Assembly: GCA_030842085.1 (NCBI GenBank)
Contig: JAUUSE010000019.1
Span: 1 to 32,148 of the forward strand
Origin: Timburyella sp030842085
GTDB taxonomy: Bacteria > Bacillota > Clostridia > Oscillospirales > Acutalibacteraceae
Direction of reading: 5' to 3'
Length of the DNA: 32,148 bases
The notes below the pieces were generated by a model that saw only the letters and a program-made list of their open reading frames with translations, made no database searches and had not been told where the DNA came from. Every line of letters starts with the position of its first letter. Within the stretch, counting starts at the first letter, position 1. Shown one piece after another: positions 8,464 through 16,564 of the stretch. The translations under genes and the position numbers were made by a program.

Positions 8464-9147
8464 TTGGATGTTATACAGTATTTAATGCATAGGGATTTCG
8501 TATCAGCGGCTATAGCCCTGCTCTCAGGTATGTTTGTTTTGCTTATCACGCTGCCCATTCACGAGTTTGCGCATGCCTTTGCCGCATATAAGTTAGGAGA
8601 CCCAACGGCAAAATATAACGGCAGATTAACTCTAAATCCGTTTAAGCATTTGGATTTTATAGGTTCAATGCTGCTTTTATTTTTTGGATTTGGTTGGGCG
8701 AAGCCGGTACCAGTGAATCAGCGCAACTTTAAGAATCCTAAAGGAGACATGGCAATTACCGCGCTTGCAGGACCCGTGTCAAATCTTATTCTCGCATTTA
8801 TAATACTGCTAATAGTGCATGTTATAAACATCTTTTATTTTAATTATTATATATTTTTCTTTCTATTAAATGCCGCTATGATAAATATATATTTAGCTGT
8901 TTTCAATCTTGTGCCGGTGCCGCCGCTGGACGGCTCACGTTTGCTTTTTGCAATCCTGCCGGACAGGTACTATTACAAGCTGCAGCAGTATGAGCAGATA
9001 TTATCCATTGTTATTTTGGTTTTAATAATCACCGGCGTGTTAAGTCGTCCGCTTTCATTCGTTTCCGGCTATATTTACGACGGCTTTAATTCATTGCTTT
9101 CACTCATCTTTTCACCTTTTACGCGCGGCGCGTCGGTGCTGCTATAA
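8464..9147 (+). CDS. Site-2 protease family membrane metalloprotease (M50)
   Basis: A 227-residue integral membrane protein of the short YwhC-like M50 group. The zinc site HEFAH (33-37) lies in the first membrane segments. The third metal ligand is the Asp in VPVPPLDGSRL (Asp156). AKPVPVN near 79-85 and LAGPVSN near 101-107 are family blocks. It has about five to six membrane helices and no PDZ domain. It should cleave substrates within the membrane, but none is known here. The start is TTG, set by GGAGG seven bases upstream. It is followed 18 bp later by scpA, an arrangement seen in many Firmicutes. Confidence 0.9.
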   Translation: MDVIQYLMHRDFVSAAIALLSGMFVLLITLPIHEFAHAFAAYKLGDPTAKYNGRLTLNPFKHLDFIGSMLLLFFGFGWAKPVPVNQRNFKNPKGDMAITALAGPVSNLILAFIILLIVHVINIFYFNYYIFFFLLNAAMINIYLAVFNLVPVPPLDGSRLLFAILPDRYYYKLQQYEQILSIVILVLIITGVLSRPLSFVSGYIYDGFNSLLSLIFSPFTRGASVLL

Positions 9148-9165
9148 TAGTCGAAAGGCGAGAGT

Positions 9166-9885
9166 ATGGAAAAGCTTAATTTTAAAACAGAGGTTTTTGA
9201 GGGCCCGCTTGACCTTTTGCTGCATCTTATATCTCAAAAAAAGGTGAATATATTCGATGTATCGGTAATAGAGCTGATTGACCAGTACATTCGGTGCATG
9301 AACGATATGCAGGAAAACGACCTTGATATTTCCAGCGAATTTTTAGAAATGGCAGCGCGGCTTATATATATAAAGACGGTTTCGCTGCTGCCTAAGCATG
9401 AGGACGCTGAAAATCTGCAAAACGAGCTGTTGGGCGAGCTCATTGAATATAAGGTTTGCAAGGAGATGGCGGCAGAGCTAAGCCAAATGGCAAACGGTTT
9501 TGATTATATTATACGTCCGCAGGAGAATATAAAGGCGGATGAGGAATATAAGAGAAAACATGATGCAGCTGAGCTTTTAAAGGCGTATATAAGCGCTGTA
9601 AGCCGCAGCGAGAGGCGGCTGCCTCCGCCTATAAGCGAGTTTAATCCTATAATACACAAAAAAATTGTGCCGGTTTCCGGCAAAGTGGTTTATCTTTTGC
9701 GCAGGCTGCGCAAAGAGGGGCATGTGAAAATGCTCAGCCTGTTCAGACCTGCTGATACAAAATCAGATATAGTAGCCACGTTTTTAGCGCTGCTGGAGCT
9801 TCTAAAAAGCGAGCGTGTGACGGTCAGCGGCTCTATTGACAACCCAAATATTATTTTTAAAGATGACGGTGATACGCTTGGATAA
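9166..9885 (+). CDS. scpA: Segregation and condensation protein A
   Basis: A 239-residue kleisin that bridges the two SMC heads in bacterial condensin and acts with ScpB in chromosome organisation and segregation. Recognised by the N-terminal FEGPLDLLLHLI block, IYIKTVSLLP near residues 71-80, and the C-terminal winged helix with VATFLALLEL. Length is near the usual 240-260. ATG with GAAAGGCGAG upstream. The stop overlaps the scpB start, which points to translational coupling. Confidence 0.95.
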   Translation: MEKLNFKTEVFEGPLDLLLHLISQKKVNIFDVSVIELIDQYIRCMNDMQENDLDISSEFLEMAARLIYIKTVSLLPKHEDAENLQNELLGELIEYKVCKEMAAELSQMANGFDYIIRPQENIKADEEYKRKHDAAELLKAYISAVSRSERRLPPPISEFNPIIHKKIVPVSGKVVYLLRRLRKEGHVKMLSLFRPADTKSDIVATFLALLELLKSERVTVSGSIDNPNIIFKDDGDTLG

Positions 9886-10426
9886 CAGTGAAATAAAAAG
9901 GGCGATAGAGGCGATTTTATTTGCCGGCGGGGACCCGGTTCCGGTAAAGCACATGGCACAGGCGCTTAATATTTCTCAGGAGACGGCCGTTAAAGCTGCG
10001 GACGAGCTTGCCGCTGAATACTCAGAGGTAAAGCGCGGCATAGTAATAAAAAGATTAAACGATGCATATCAGATGTGCAGCAGCAAAGAAATGGCGGAAT
10101 ATGTAAGGAATGCGCTGGATATAAAAAAGAACACACCTCTCTCTCAGGCGGCCATGGAGGTATTGGCGGTGATAGCATATAATCAGCCGGTAACTCGTTC
10201 TTATATTGAGCAGGTTAGGGGAGTAGACTGCAGCGGTGTAATATCAAGCCTTACTGCAAAGGGGCTTATAGAGGAAAAGGGCCGGCTTGATTTGCCGGGG
10301 CGTCCGCTTATGTACGGCACTACCGAAAATTTTCTGCGCTGCTTTGATATATCGTCGCTTTCTGAGCTTCCGCGCTCTGAAGAAAATATAAACAGCCAGC
10401 AGATTGAATGGGAGCTTAAAGATTAA
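9878..10426 (+). CDS. scpB: Segregation and condensation protein B
   Basis: The ScpB partner of ScpA, with two winged-helix domains. Conserved blocks are IKRAIEAILFAGGDPVP at the N-terminus, LSQAAMEVLAVIAYNQPVTR in the middle and LPGRPLMYGTTENFL near the end. The start is uncertain. I favour TTG at 9878, which follows GGTGA by about 5 bases and overlaps the scpA stop by 8 bases. GTG at 9869 or ATG at 9863 are possible and add 3 or 5 residues. About 182 residues. Confidence 0.93.
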   Translation: MDNSEIKRAIEAILFAGGDPVPVKHMAQALNISQETAVKAADELAAEYSEVKRGIVIKRLNDAYQMCSSKEMAEYVRNALDIKKNTPLSQAAMEVLAVIAYNQPVTRSYIEQVRGVDCSGVISSLTAKGLIEEKGRLDLPGRPLMYGTTENFLRCFDISSLSELPRSEENINSQQIEWELKD

Positions 10427-10448
10427 ACTTTTATATATTTTTATTGTT

Positions 10449-10477
10449 TTGACAATATTGGCTTTATGATTTACAAT
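10449..10477 (+). promoter_or_regulatory. Promoter of the DUF2953-gerW pair
   Basis: A perfect TTGACA (10449-10454), a 17-base spacer and TACAAT (10472-10477). This gives a leader of about 100 bases. It separates this pair from scpAB transcriptionally and looks like a vegetative, not a forespore, promoter. Confidence 0.6.
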
Positions 10478-10581
10478 TAAATCTGAAAAATAATTAAATT
10501 TATTTTCTAAATTGATTTGCTTATTAATTTTCAGCCGATAATTTAAGTAAGGAATTTGATTTTAAAAGGGGCGGAAAGGAT

Positions 10582-11208
10582 ATGTGGCTGTATATTTTGC
10601 TCTTTATATTGCTGCTTCTTGCTTTTCTGCTTATAATGCCTATAAACTTGAAAGCGTCTTATAAAACTACAGGCTTAGTAAGTATCAGATATCTGTTTTT
10701 TAAAATACAGCTTTACCCGAAAAAGGACAAAAAAGCTAAAAAGGCTAAGGCAAAGGCGCAAAAAGAAGCTGCAAAAGAGGCGTCTGGTGAGAAACCAAAA
10801 GAGAAGCTGTCTGTTAAAATACGCGAGATAAGCGATGGAATTTCTCTCATTGCCGATGCAGCGAAACGGCTTTTGAAGCATATAAAGATTAAGCGGTTTT
10901 ATCTTAATATTAACATAGGCTCGCCGGACGCTGCTGTGACGGCCATTGAATACGGTGCAGTGAGTGCCGCTTTATATCCTGTGTGCGGATTTATATTTTC
11001 GCAGTGCAAGGTCGATAAAAAGCATTTTAACGCAAATATAAACGCACGATATGATTTAGAAGAAAGCAGTGCTGAAATAAAGACGGATATAAGCGTAACA
11101 TTGATATCTGCAATAGCCATTGCAATTTTAACGCTTTTTAAATATATTTTAAAAATAATGGACAATAATAAAGAAAGTGAAATAATTAAAGGCGGTGCAG
11201 TAAAATGA
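10582..11208 (+). CDS. DUF2953 membrane-anchored protein
   Basis: A 208-residue protein of unknown function that matches the DUF2953 family by order and context. One N-terminal membrane helix (about 2-20) is followed by a highly charged Lys/Ala-rich stretch (about 49-70). Then comes a soluble region with NINIGSPDAAVTAIEYG, the most recognisable family block, and a hydrophobic segment near 175-190. ATG with GGGGCGGAAAGG upstream. It overlaps gerW by 4 bases (ATGA), so the two are translationally coupled. DUF2953 beside YtfJ/GerW is a recurring Firmicutes pair, which links it to sporulation by context only. Confidence 0.82.
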   Translation: MWLYILLFILLLLAFLLIMPINLKASYKTTGLVSIRYLFFKIQLYPKKDKKAKKAKAKAQKEAAKEASGEKPKEKLSVKIREISDGISLIADAAKRLLKHIKIKRFYLNINIGSPDAAVTAIEYGAVSAALYPVCGFIFSQCKVDKKHFNANINARYDLEESSAEIKTDISVTLISAIAIAILTLFKYILKIMDNNKESEIIKGGAVK

Positions 11209-11684
11209 GTGAAAGCAATAATAAAATTCAGGGAATTATGGATACCACAATGGAAAAAATCAAGCAGATGTCCGACGCCGACACAATAATAGGCGAAAAG
11301 ATAACTATTGGTAATGTAACGGTTATACCCGTTTCAAAGGTATCTTATGGATTTGCCTCTGGCGGTTCGGACTTTGCGATGAAATCGGCACAGCAGCCGC
11401 TGTTCGGCGGTGGCGGCGGCGCCGGTATGTCTATATCGCCTGTCGCATTTGTTGTTATAAAAGGCGATGATGTAAAGGTTATGCCGGTAACCTGCGCTTC
11501 AAACTCTGCCGACAAAGCTATCAGCCTTGTGCCGGAAATGTTTGACAAAATCACGGCTCTGTTTAAAAAGAACAAACCGGAAACATCTGGTAAAAAGGAT
11601 AATAAATCTGAAAATGCTTCGGATGCAGATGATAAAAATGTTGACGTAATGAGCAAAATGGCTCCGGATGAAGAACTGCAGTAA
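11205..11684 (+). CDS. ytfJ: GerW/YtfJ family spore protein
   Basis: A 159-residue soluble protein of the GerW (YtfJ) family. Family features are the N-terminal IMDTTMEKIKQM helix, IIGEKITIGNVTVIPVSKVSYGF split over residues 28-50, a glycine-rich loop (FGGGGGAG, about 68-75) and SPVAFVVI. In Bacillus, YtfJ is made in the forespore and affects germination, but its biochemical role is unknown. The Lys/Asp-rich tail (about 122-150) is low complexity. The start overlaps the DUF2953 stop. Confidence 0.9.
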   Translation: MSESNNKIQGIMDTTMEKIKQMSDADTIIGEKITIGNVTVIPVSKVSYGFASGGSDFAMKSAQQPLFGGGGGAGMSISPVAFVVIKGDDVKVMPVTCASNSADKAISLVPEMFDKITALFKKNKPETSGKKDNKSENASDADDKNVDVMSKMAPDEELQ

Positions 11685-11762
11685 ATTTTTGCAGTATGCA
11701 GTTTGATTATTATATTTATTTTTCTCGTCTAATTTCTCATATAATCGGGAGAGTGCGTTGCA

Positions 11763-12368
11763 TTGCCGGATAAATGCGATAAAGCTGTATGCTCATGGTG
11801 CATGGGAAACCAGCTTTTATACGATTATCACAACAATGAATGGGGAATTCCGCTGCACGACGACAAGCGTCAGTTTGAATATTTAACGCTTGAGGTAATG
11901 CAGTGTGGACTAAGCTGGCTGCTCATATTGAAAAAAAGGGAAGCTATACGCGCAGCTTTTGCAGACTTTGATTACAGACGCGTTGCAAAATATACCGAGC
12001 AGGATATTTATGCCGCTCTAAATGTGCCAGATATGATAAAATCTATCGGCAAAATAAGGGCGGTTGTAAGTAACGCCAAGATATTTATGCAAATGCAAAG
12101 CGAGTTCGGCTCTTTTAGCAAGTGGCTTTGGTCATATACCGATGATAAAACGTATATATACAGAGGGCATCAGCAGCATTTGCCTGCTTCAAACGCTTTA
12201 TCTGAAGAGATAAGTAAATATTTGCGCAAAAGAGGCATGAAATATCTCGGCCCTGTTACTATTTACTCTCATCTTCAGGCATCAGGACTGATAAACGACC
12301 ACGAGAATGGCTGCTGGATGTATAAATATATAAACGAAAATTTTCCTGTTTGCATATTAGACGATTAA
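11763..12368 (+). CDS. tag: DNA-3-methyladenine glycosylase I
   Basis: A 201-residue base-excision repair enzyme that removes 3-methyladenine from alkylated DNA. The Tag-specific zinc site is complete: Cys10, His23, His180 and Cys184, with the same 13- and 4-residue spacing as the E. coli ligands. HNNEWGIP and LTLEVMQCGLSWLLIL carry the family's catalytic Glu and the base-stacking Trp. The start is TTG at 11763, with GGGAGAG about 9 bases upstream; any later Met would lose the first zinc Cys. A TATAAT-like box lies just upstream (about 11740), without a clear -35. Confidence 0.95.
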   Translation: MPDKCDKAVCSWCMGNQLLYDYHNNEWGIPLHDDKRQFEYLTLEVMQCGLSWLLILKKREAIRAAFADFDYRRVAKYTEQDIYAALNVPDMIKSIGKIRAVVSNAKIFMQMQSEFGSFSKWLWSYTDDKTYIYRGHQQHLPASNALSEEISKYLRKRGMKYLGPVTIYSHLQASGLINDHENGCWMYKYINENFPVCILDD

Positions 12369-12445
12369 ACGTTTTATATATTTTCGCTGTTATAATTAAA
12401 ATCTGCTATCTTCTAATTGTTTGTACACAAAATAAAATTTGATAA

Positions 12446-12474
12446 GCATTAAATCACACCATCTGCTCATATAA
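12446..12474 (+). promoter_or_regulatory. Possible forespore (sigma-F/G-like) promoter of dacF
   Basis: GCATT (12446-12450), 17 bases, then CATATAA (12468-12474), similar to sigma-G consensus elements. The context fits, because dacF is a forespore gene in Bacillus. The match is short, and the AT-rich background makes this tentative. Confidence 0.3.
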
Positions 12475-12499
12475 TTAAAAGTGTCAGGTGGTGTTTGCT

Positions 12500-13639
12500 T
12501 TGTATAAAAACGCTTTAAAAATTATAATATCAGCGTTGTTAGCGGGAATGTTTATGTCGTTAACAGCATATGCGGATATTGGGAATATTTCTGCCGCGAG
12601 TGTCATACTCGTAGAGCAGGGCAGCATGCGAGTGCTTTTGGAAAAGAGCGCACATGAGAAAATGTCAATGGCCAGTACAACCAAAATAATGACTACTATA
12701 TTGCTTATAGAGTCAGGTGATTTAAACCGGCAGCTGACCATAACCAATGAGATGCTTGCCGGAGTAGAAGGCTCATCGGTCGGATTTCGCGCCGGAAATA
12801 TTGTGACCTGCGCCGACTTAGCATACGGCATGATGCTGGCCTCCGGTAACGATGCAGCAAATGCCGCCGCCATTTATATGGCCGGCTCACTTGAAAAATT
12901 TTCCGACATGATGAATGAAAAGGCAGCTCAGATAGGCATGACGGACACGCATTTTGTCACTCCGTCCGGCCTTGATGCAGATGATCACTATTCTACCGCC
13001 TATGACATGGCGCTACTCGCATCTTATGCAATGGATAATCCTGTATTTGCAGAAATAGCGGCTACAACAGTACACCCTATAACCTGCGGCGATCCTGCTC
13101 AGACGGTATACTTTTCCAATCATAACCGTCTGCTTAAAACGTATGAAGGGGCTAAGGGCATAAAAACCGGATTTACAAAAAAGTCGGGCAGGTGCCTTGT
13201 CTCGTACGCTGAGAGAAATGGCGTGAAGCTTATAGCCGTTACCCTTAAGGCGCCGGACGATTGGAACGACCATGAAACGCTTTTTGACTACGGATTTAAT
13301 ATCTTAAAACCGCACGAAATTAAAACTGAACTGCCGATTACATCCATCAGTGTGGCTGGCGGCACTCCGGACAATATATCAATAGAAGCACAGCCGGCTA
13401 CTTTAGCGCTTCTCGACGGCGACGAGGGAAAAATAACCAGCAGCATTTATTTGCCAAAATTTGTATATGCGCCGGTAACTCAAGGTGATACAATAGGCAG
13501 GGTAGACTATTATCTTGACGGGCGACTGACCGGCAGTGCGCCTATTGTAGCATCGCAAGACTCAGCGGGAGAACCAGCCAGCGAAAAAAGCATTATAGAG
13601 AAAATGATTTACTGGTTTTATATGCTGCTATGCTGGTAA
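12500..13639 (+). CDS. dacF: D-alanyl-D-alanine carboxypeptidase, DacF-like (PBP5 family)
   Basis: A class C low-molecular-weight PBP of about 379 residues. A signal peptide (to about residue 25, ending TAYA) leads to the catalytic domain. Motifs are STTK (59-62, Ser nucleophile), SGN (115-117) and KTG (222-224). A PBP5 C-terminal beta domain follows (about 272-345), then an amphipathic or hydrophobic tail for membrane attachment. It trims the terminal D-Ala from peptidoglycan stem peptides. I set the start at TTG 12500 because AGGTGG lies 8 bases upstream; GTG codons at 12488 and 12491 overlap that site. DacF versus vegetative DacA cannot be settled, but the neighbourhood of sporulation genes favours DacF. 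Confidence 0.9.
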   Translation: MYKNALKIIISALLAGMFMSLTAYADIGNISAASVILVEQGSMRVLLEKSAHEKMSMASTTKIMTTILLIESGDLNRQLTITNEMLAGVEGSSVGFRAGNIVTCADLAYGMMLASGNDAANAAAIYMAGSLEKFSDMMNEKAAQIGMTDTHFVTPSGLDADDHYSTAYDMALLASYAMDNPVFAEIAATTVHPITCGDPAQTVYFSNHNRLLKTYEGAKGIKTGFTKKSGRCLVSYAERNGVKLIAVTLKAPDDWNDHETLFDYGFNILKPHEIKTELPITSISVAGGTPDNISIEAQPATLALLDGDEGKITSSIYLPKFVYAPVTQGDTIGRVDYYLDGRLTGSAPIVASQDSAGEPASEKSIIEKMIYWFYMLLCW

Positions 13640-13844
13640 AATGTTAATTTATCTGATATAATTTCAAATGGTTTTATTAACAGCCTAAGACAGAGTTTAA
13701 ATTTATATTTATGACATGCCGGCACAACTGATACAGCACAGACAACGCTGCTGTGAGTATTTTATATAACATATATATCCATGTGTAAATAAATATTTTT
13801 CCGCTAGCACAGCAGCTTGGCGGATAATATAACAATATAAAAAT

Positions 13845-13872
13845 TTGCACATGTTATTTTTACGATTATAAA
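13845..13872 (+). promoter_or_regulatory. Candidate promoter of the rluB-type gene
   Basis: TTGCAC (13845-13850), a 16-base spacer and TATAAA (13867-13872). A second TG-TATAAT box lies at about 13881-13888. Bases 13640-13844 contain no gene; there is only a weak ACAGCA/TGCTGT inverted repeat near 13735-13755. Confidence 0.4.
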
Positions 13873-13941
13873 TGTCATGCATGTATAATGCAGAAGCGGC
13901 ATATCTTTTGCCGACTATGCTTTTTTAATTGGAGGTATAAA

Positions 13942-14724
13942 TTGGAGGAAAAAATCAGGCTGCAAAAATACTTGTCAGAACATGCGGTGGCTTCCCGCCG
14001 TAAATCTGAGGAGCTTATAATGCAGGGCAGGGTAAAAATAAACGGCCGCACAGCCCACATCGGCGACAAAGTTAATCCACGAAAAGATATAGTTACATTA
14101 GACGGCAAAAAGATAAAAAAGTCTCCCGATAAAGTTTACATAATGCTTAACAAGCCGCGTGGATATACTACTACAATGTCGGACGAGCTTGGCAGGAAAT
14201 GCGTTGCCGATTTGGTCAAGGGTGCAAAAGAAAGATTATATCCGGTCGGACGGCTGGACAGGGATTCAGAAGGCCTTATAATAATGACCAACGACGGGGA
14301 GTTTGCAAACAGGGTAATGCATCCGTCCGGCAGCATATATAAAACATACAGGGTTACGGTCGCGCCGCCTGTCTCCGATGAGCAGATAAATGCTCTTATA
14401 AACGGCGTAGACATAGACGGGCGCATAACTGCAAAGGCGTATGTTGATATAATAGCCGAGGAGGCCGAACGCGTCGTTATAAAAATAGCAATATGCGAGG
14501 GACGCAACCGGCAGATACGCAAAATGTGCGAAGCGGTAGGGCTTACCGTCAAGCGTCTTAAGCGCACGGCGATAGGCGGTCTTAAGCTTGGAATGCTCCC
14601 GCCCGGCAAATGGACAAGCTTAGACGAAAAGGAGCTAAGCCTAATCTTTAAAAAGATTGATATGTCGAAAAACGTTGAGAGAAAAAATGCCAACGAAAAA
14701 CTCGAAAAGATGCGAAAGCAGTAA
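13942..14724 (+). CDS. rluB: 23S rRNA pseudouridine synthase, RluB/RsuA family
   Basis: A 260-residue enzyme that isomerises a uridine in rRNA. An S4 RNA-binding domain (about 5-60, RLQKYLSEHAVASRRKSEELI-type start) is followed by the RsuA-type catalytic domain. The catalytic Asp106 lies in GRLDRDSEGL; YKTYRV and EGRNRQIRKMCEAVG are the other family motifs. The TTG start follows GGAGG by 7 bases. An in-frame ATG at 13888 would add 18 residues not found in the family. RluB is the usual Firmicutes assignment; RsuA or RluF activity cannot be excluded. Confidence 0.9.
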   Translation: MEEKIRLQKYLSEHAVASRRKSEELIMQGRVKINGRTAHIGDKVNPRKDIVTLDGKKIKKSPDKVYIMLNKPRGYTTTMSDELGRKCVADLVKGAKERLYPVGRLDRDSEGLIIMTNDGEFANRVMHPSGSIYKTYRVTVAPPVSDEQINALINGVDIDGRITAKAYVDIIAEEAERVVIKIAICEGRNRQIRKMCEAVGLTVKRLKRTAIGGLKLGMLPPGKWTSLDEKELSLIFKKIDMSKNVERKNANEKLEKMRKQ

Positions 14725-14936
14725 ATATATTGTTGCGCGGCTATATATTGAGCTTTTATGAAATATCATGCAGCGGCGGCTGTATAATAGGGGCGTATAT
14801 TTAATTTTTTCGCCGATTATCAAACATGAGATTTGGCAGCAGTTTTTCATCTGCTTTTATTTTGATATATGTAATTCGGTTTATGCCGTTTTATGTTATA
14901 AATAATAATGCCATAGATATCGGGAGGAGTGCAGCA

Positions 14937-15656
14937 ATGAATCTGCGAATTATGAGTTATAATATTCAGCATGGCCATTTACATTTATGCGGCGGGATTG
15001 ACCTTAGTAAAACCTGCGACGTCATACGGAAATATAATCCGGATATTGTGGCACTAAATGAAGTGCGAGGCAGAGGCACGCACAGCGAATACACTGCTCA
15101 AGCGGAGTATATGGCGGCAAATTTAGGCTATCACTGCTTTTTCGGACGCTCATTATGCATAGGCGGCAGCAATCCGTACGGCAATGCTGTTCTTTCAAAA
15201 TATCCGATAGTCGACGCACGCATAATACCTATTCCAAATCCTGTTTCTAAAGCGGTAGAACAGCGTTCAATATCTCGTTGTACTATTGAAATTTTAGATG
15301 ACGGGCATATAGCTCCATTTGCGGTCTATGTTACACATTTCGGATTAACCGAGCCAGAACATGAGCATGCCGTATCTACTTTATTGACGGTGCTTGGCAG
15401 CGAAAGGCTTCCATTTGCGCTTATGGGAGATTTCAATATGATTCCAGAAAATCCGATGCTTGCTCCACTTAACCAAATGCTGCGTGGAACAGACGGCAAG
15501 CTGTCCGGGCAGTTGAGTTTCCCCTCCGACAATCCACAAAAGAAACTGGATTATATATTTGTTTCAAATAATATTGAGGTAATCTATGCTGAAATACCGC
15601 AAATTGCTGTAAGCGACCATTGCCCAATCTTTGCAGATATACAGCTGTATTTATAA
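14937..15656 (+). CDS. Endonuclease/exonuclease/phosphatase family hydrolase
   Basis: A 239-residue member of the metal-dependent EEP fold family. The catalytic motifs are complete: SYNIQHG (Asn9), NEVRG (Glu42), GDFNM and the C-terminal SDHCP (His228). There is no signal peptide. Members hydrolyse phosphodiesters in nucleic acids, lipids or inositol phosphates, so the substrate is not assignable. ATG at 14937 is preceded by GGGAGGAG; an in-frame ATG at 14826 lacks a site and would add 37 residues. Confidence 0.88.
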   Translation: MNLRIMSYNIQHGHLHLCGGIDLSKTCDVIRKYNPDIVALNEVRGRGTHSEYTAQAEYMAANLGYHCFFGRSLCIGGSNPYGNAVLSKYPIVDARIIPIPNPVSKAVEQRSISRCTIEILDDGHIAPFAVYVTHFGLTEPEHEHAVSTLLTVLGSERLPFALMGDFNMIPENPMLAPLNQMLRGTDGKLSGQLSFPSDNPQKKLDYIFVSNNIEVIYAEIPQIAVSDHCPIFADIQLYL

Positions 15657-15793
15657 ATGGGAAAGCTTTAGTATATACTTATAACTCTTTTACGCTGAAA
15701 AATTATATACCGCCTATTATATGAAGCTGGTTTAAAGAATGCAGTAAAAATGAGATGTCATATGGCGAATTATAAAAGATTTCAAAAATCTTC

Positions 15794-15822
15794 TTGTAAA
15801 TTTAATCAAGTCATGATATAAT
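15794..15822 (+). promoter_or_regulatory. Promoter of secG
   Basis: TTGTAA (15794-15799), a 17-base spacer and a consensus TATAAT (15817-15822), about 30 bases before the ATG. Confidence 0.7.
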
Positions 15823-15852
15823 GCTATGCGTATATGAAATGGAGGTTCATCT

Positions 15853-16101
15853 ATGTCTGTTTTTGATATAATATTAGGTGTTATTACTGTTATTGCATGC
15901 GTTATATTAGTTATATTGGTTTTGATGCAGCAGGGCAAACGCGCAGGCGTCAGCAGTGCAGTTGCCGGCGGTTCTGAGACTTTTATTTCTGGTGCTAAAA
16001 GCCGCACTAAGGATGCAACACTGAAAAGGGTTACAAAGTATGTTGCTATTGCTATATTTGTGCTTCTTATTATTGCCAATATATACGCATTTTTCAGATA
16101 A
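15853..16101 (+). CDS. secG: Preprotein translocase subunit SecG
   Basis: An 82-residue protein with two membrane helices (about 5-25 and 60-78), the usual SecG topology and length. LMQQGKRAG and the following small-residue loop with GGSETFISG are the family signature. It assists SecYE during protein export. ATG is preceded by GGAGG. It is monocistronic with its own promoter and terminator. The rnr-smpB genes that follow secG in Bacillus are absent here. Confidence 0.95.
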   Translation: MSVFDIILGVITVIACVILVILVLMQQGKRAGVSSAVAGGSETFISGAKSRTKDATLKRVTKYVAIAIFVLLIIANIYAFFR

Positions 16102-16124
16102 TATAAAATTTTATTTATAATTTT

Positions 16125-16160
16125 CTGCCCGAATCTACTTTTGGGCAGTTTTTTATTTTT
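16125..16160 (+). terminator. Intrinsic terminator of secG
   Basis: CTGCCC (16125-16130) pairs with GGGCAG (16143-16148), extended by AA/TT pairs, and is followed by TTTTTTATTTTTA. Confidence 0.82.
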
Positions 16161-16218
16161 ACTTAAAAGGCGGCATTGTTTTTACGTTTGATGACAGCTA
16201 AACGGAGATAAGGATGAA

Positions 16219-16362
16219 ATGACAGTCCTCTATCTGTCACATCGATGGATAAAGCTGATAAGACTATTCATGATAGTACAAAGTGATAGTGTTGATTTGC
16301 CTAATAAAGGTACGTCACAGTATGAGTGGCAAAAATATAATATAAATCTAAAAAAAGAATAA
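16219..16362 (+). other. Possible 47-residue small protein, unrecognised
   Basis: An ATG frame of 47 codons with AAGG five bases upstream. It has a hydrophobic-basic first third (LSHRWIKLIRLFMIV) and a polar tail ending QKYNINLKKE. It sits between the secG terminator and dpaA with no visible promoter. I do not recognise it. The rest of the 16102-16564 gap holds only the possible sigma-K promoter. Confidence 0.2.
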
Positions 16363-16459
16363 AACAAAATAAAAGAGAAAACAACTTGTGATGTATCAGT
16401 TTTAAAGTTAATGAGCACTATAAGCAAAATCGCCGATTTCTATATTCGCAATGAGTGGC

Positions 16460-16487
16460 ACTTAAGCGGGCAAAGCTTCATAATATG
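16460..16487 (+). promoter_or_regulatory. Candidate sigma-K promoter of dpaAB
   Basis: GGCAC, with the AC at 16460-16461, then 17 bases, then CATAATATG (16479-16487). This is close to the sigma-K pattern (AC, 16-17 bases, CATA-NNN-TA). dpaAB (spoVF) is a mother-cell sigma-K operon in Bacillus, so the context fits. It lies about 75 bases before the start codon. Confidence 0.42.
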
Positions 16488-16564
16488 TAATAATCATCCT
16501 TTATATTTTTTTGTTTCTTAACGAATACCGTTTTAAAGCAATTAGAATTTATGGAGGCCATAAT

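Noticed and set aside
14136..14693. 185-codon minus-strand frame inside the rluB gene
   Set aside because: It is a shadow of a conserved gene, with no family resemblance and no start signal.
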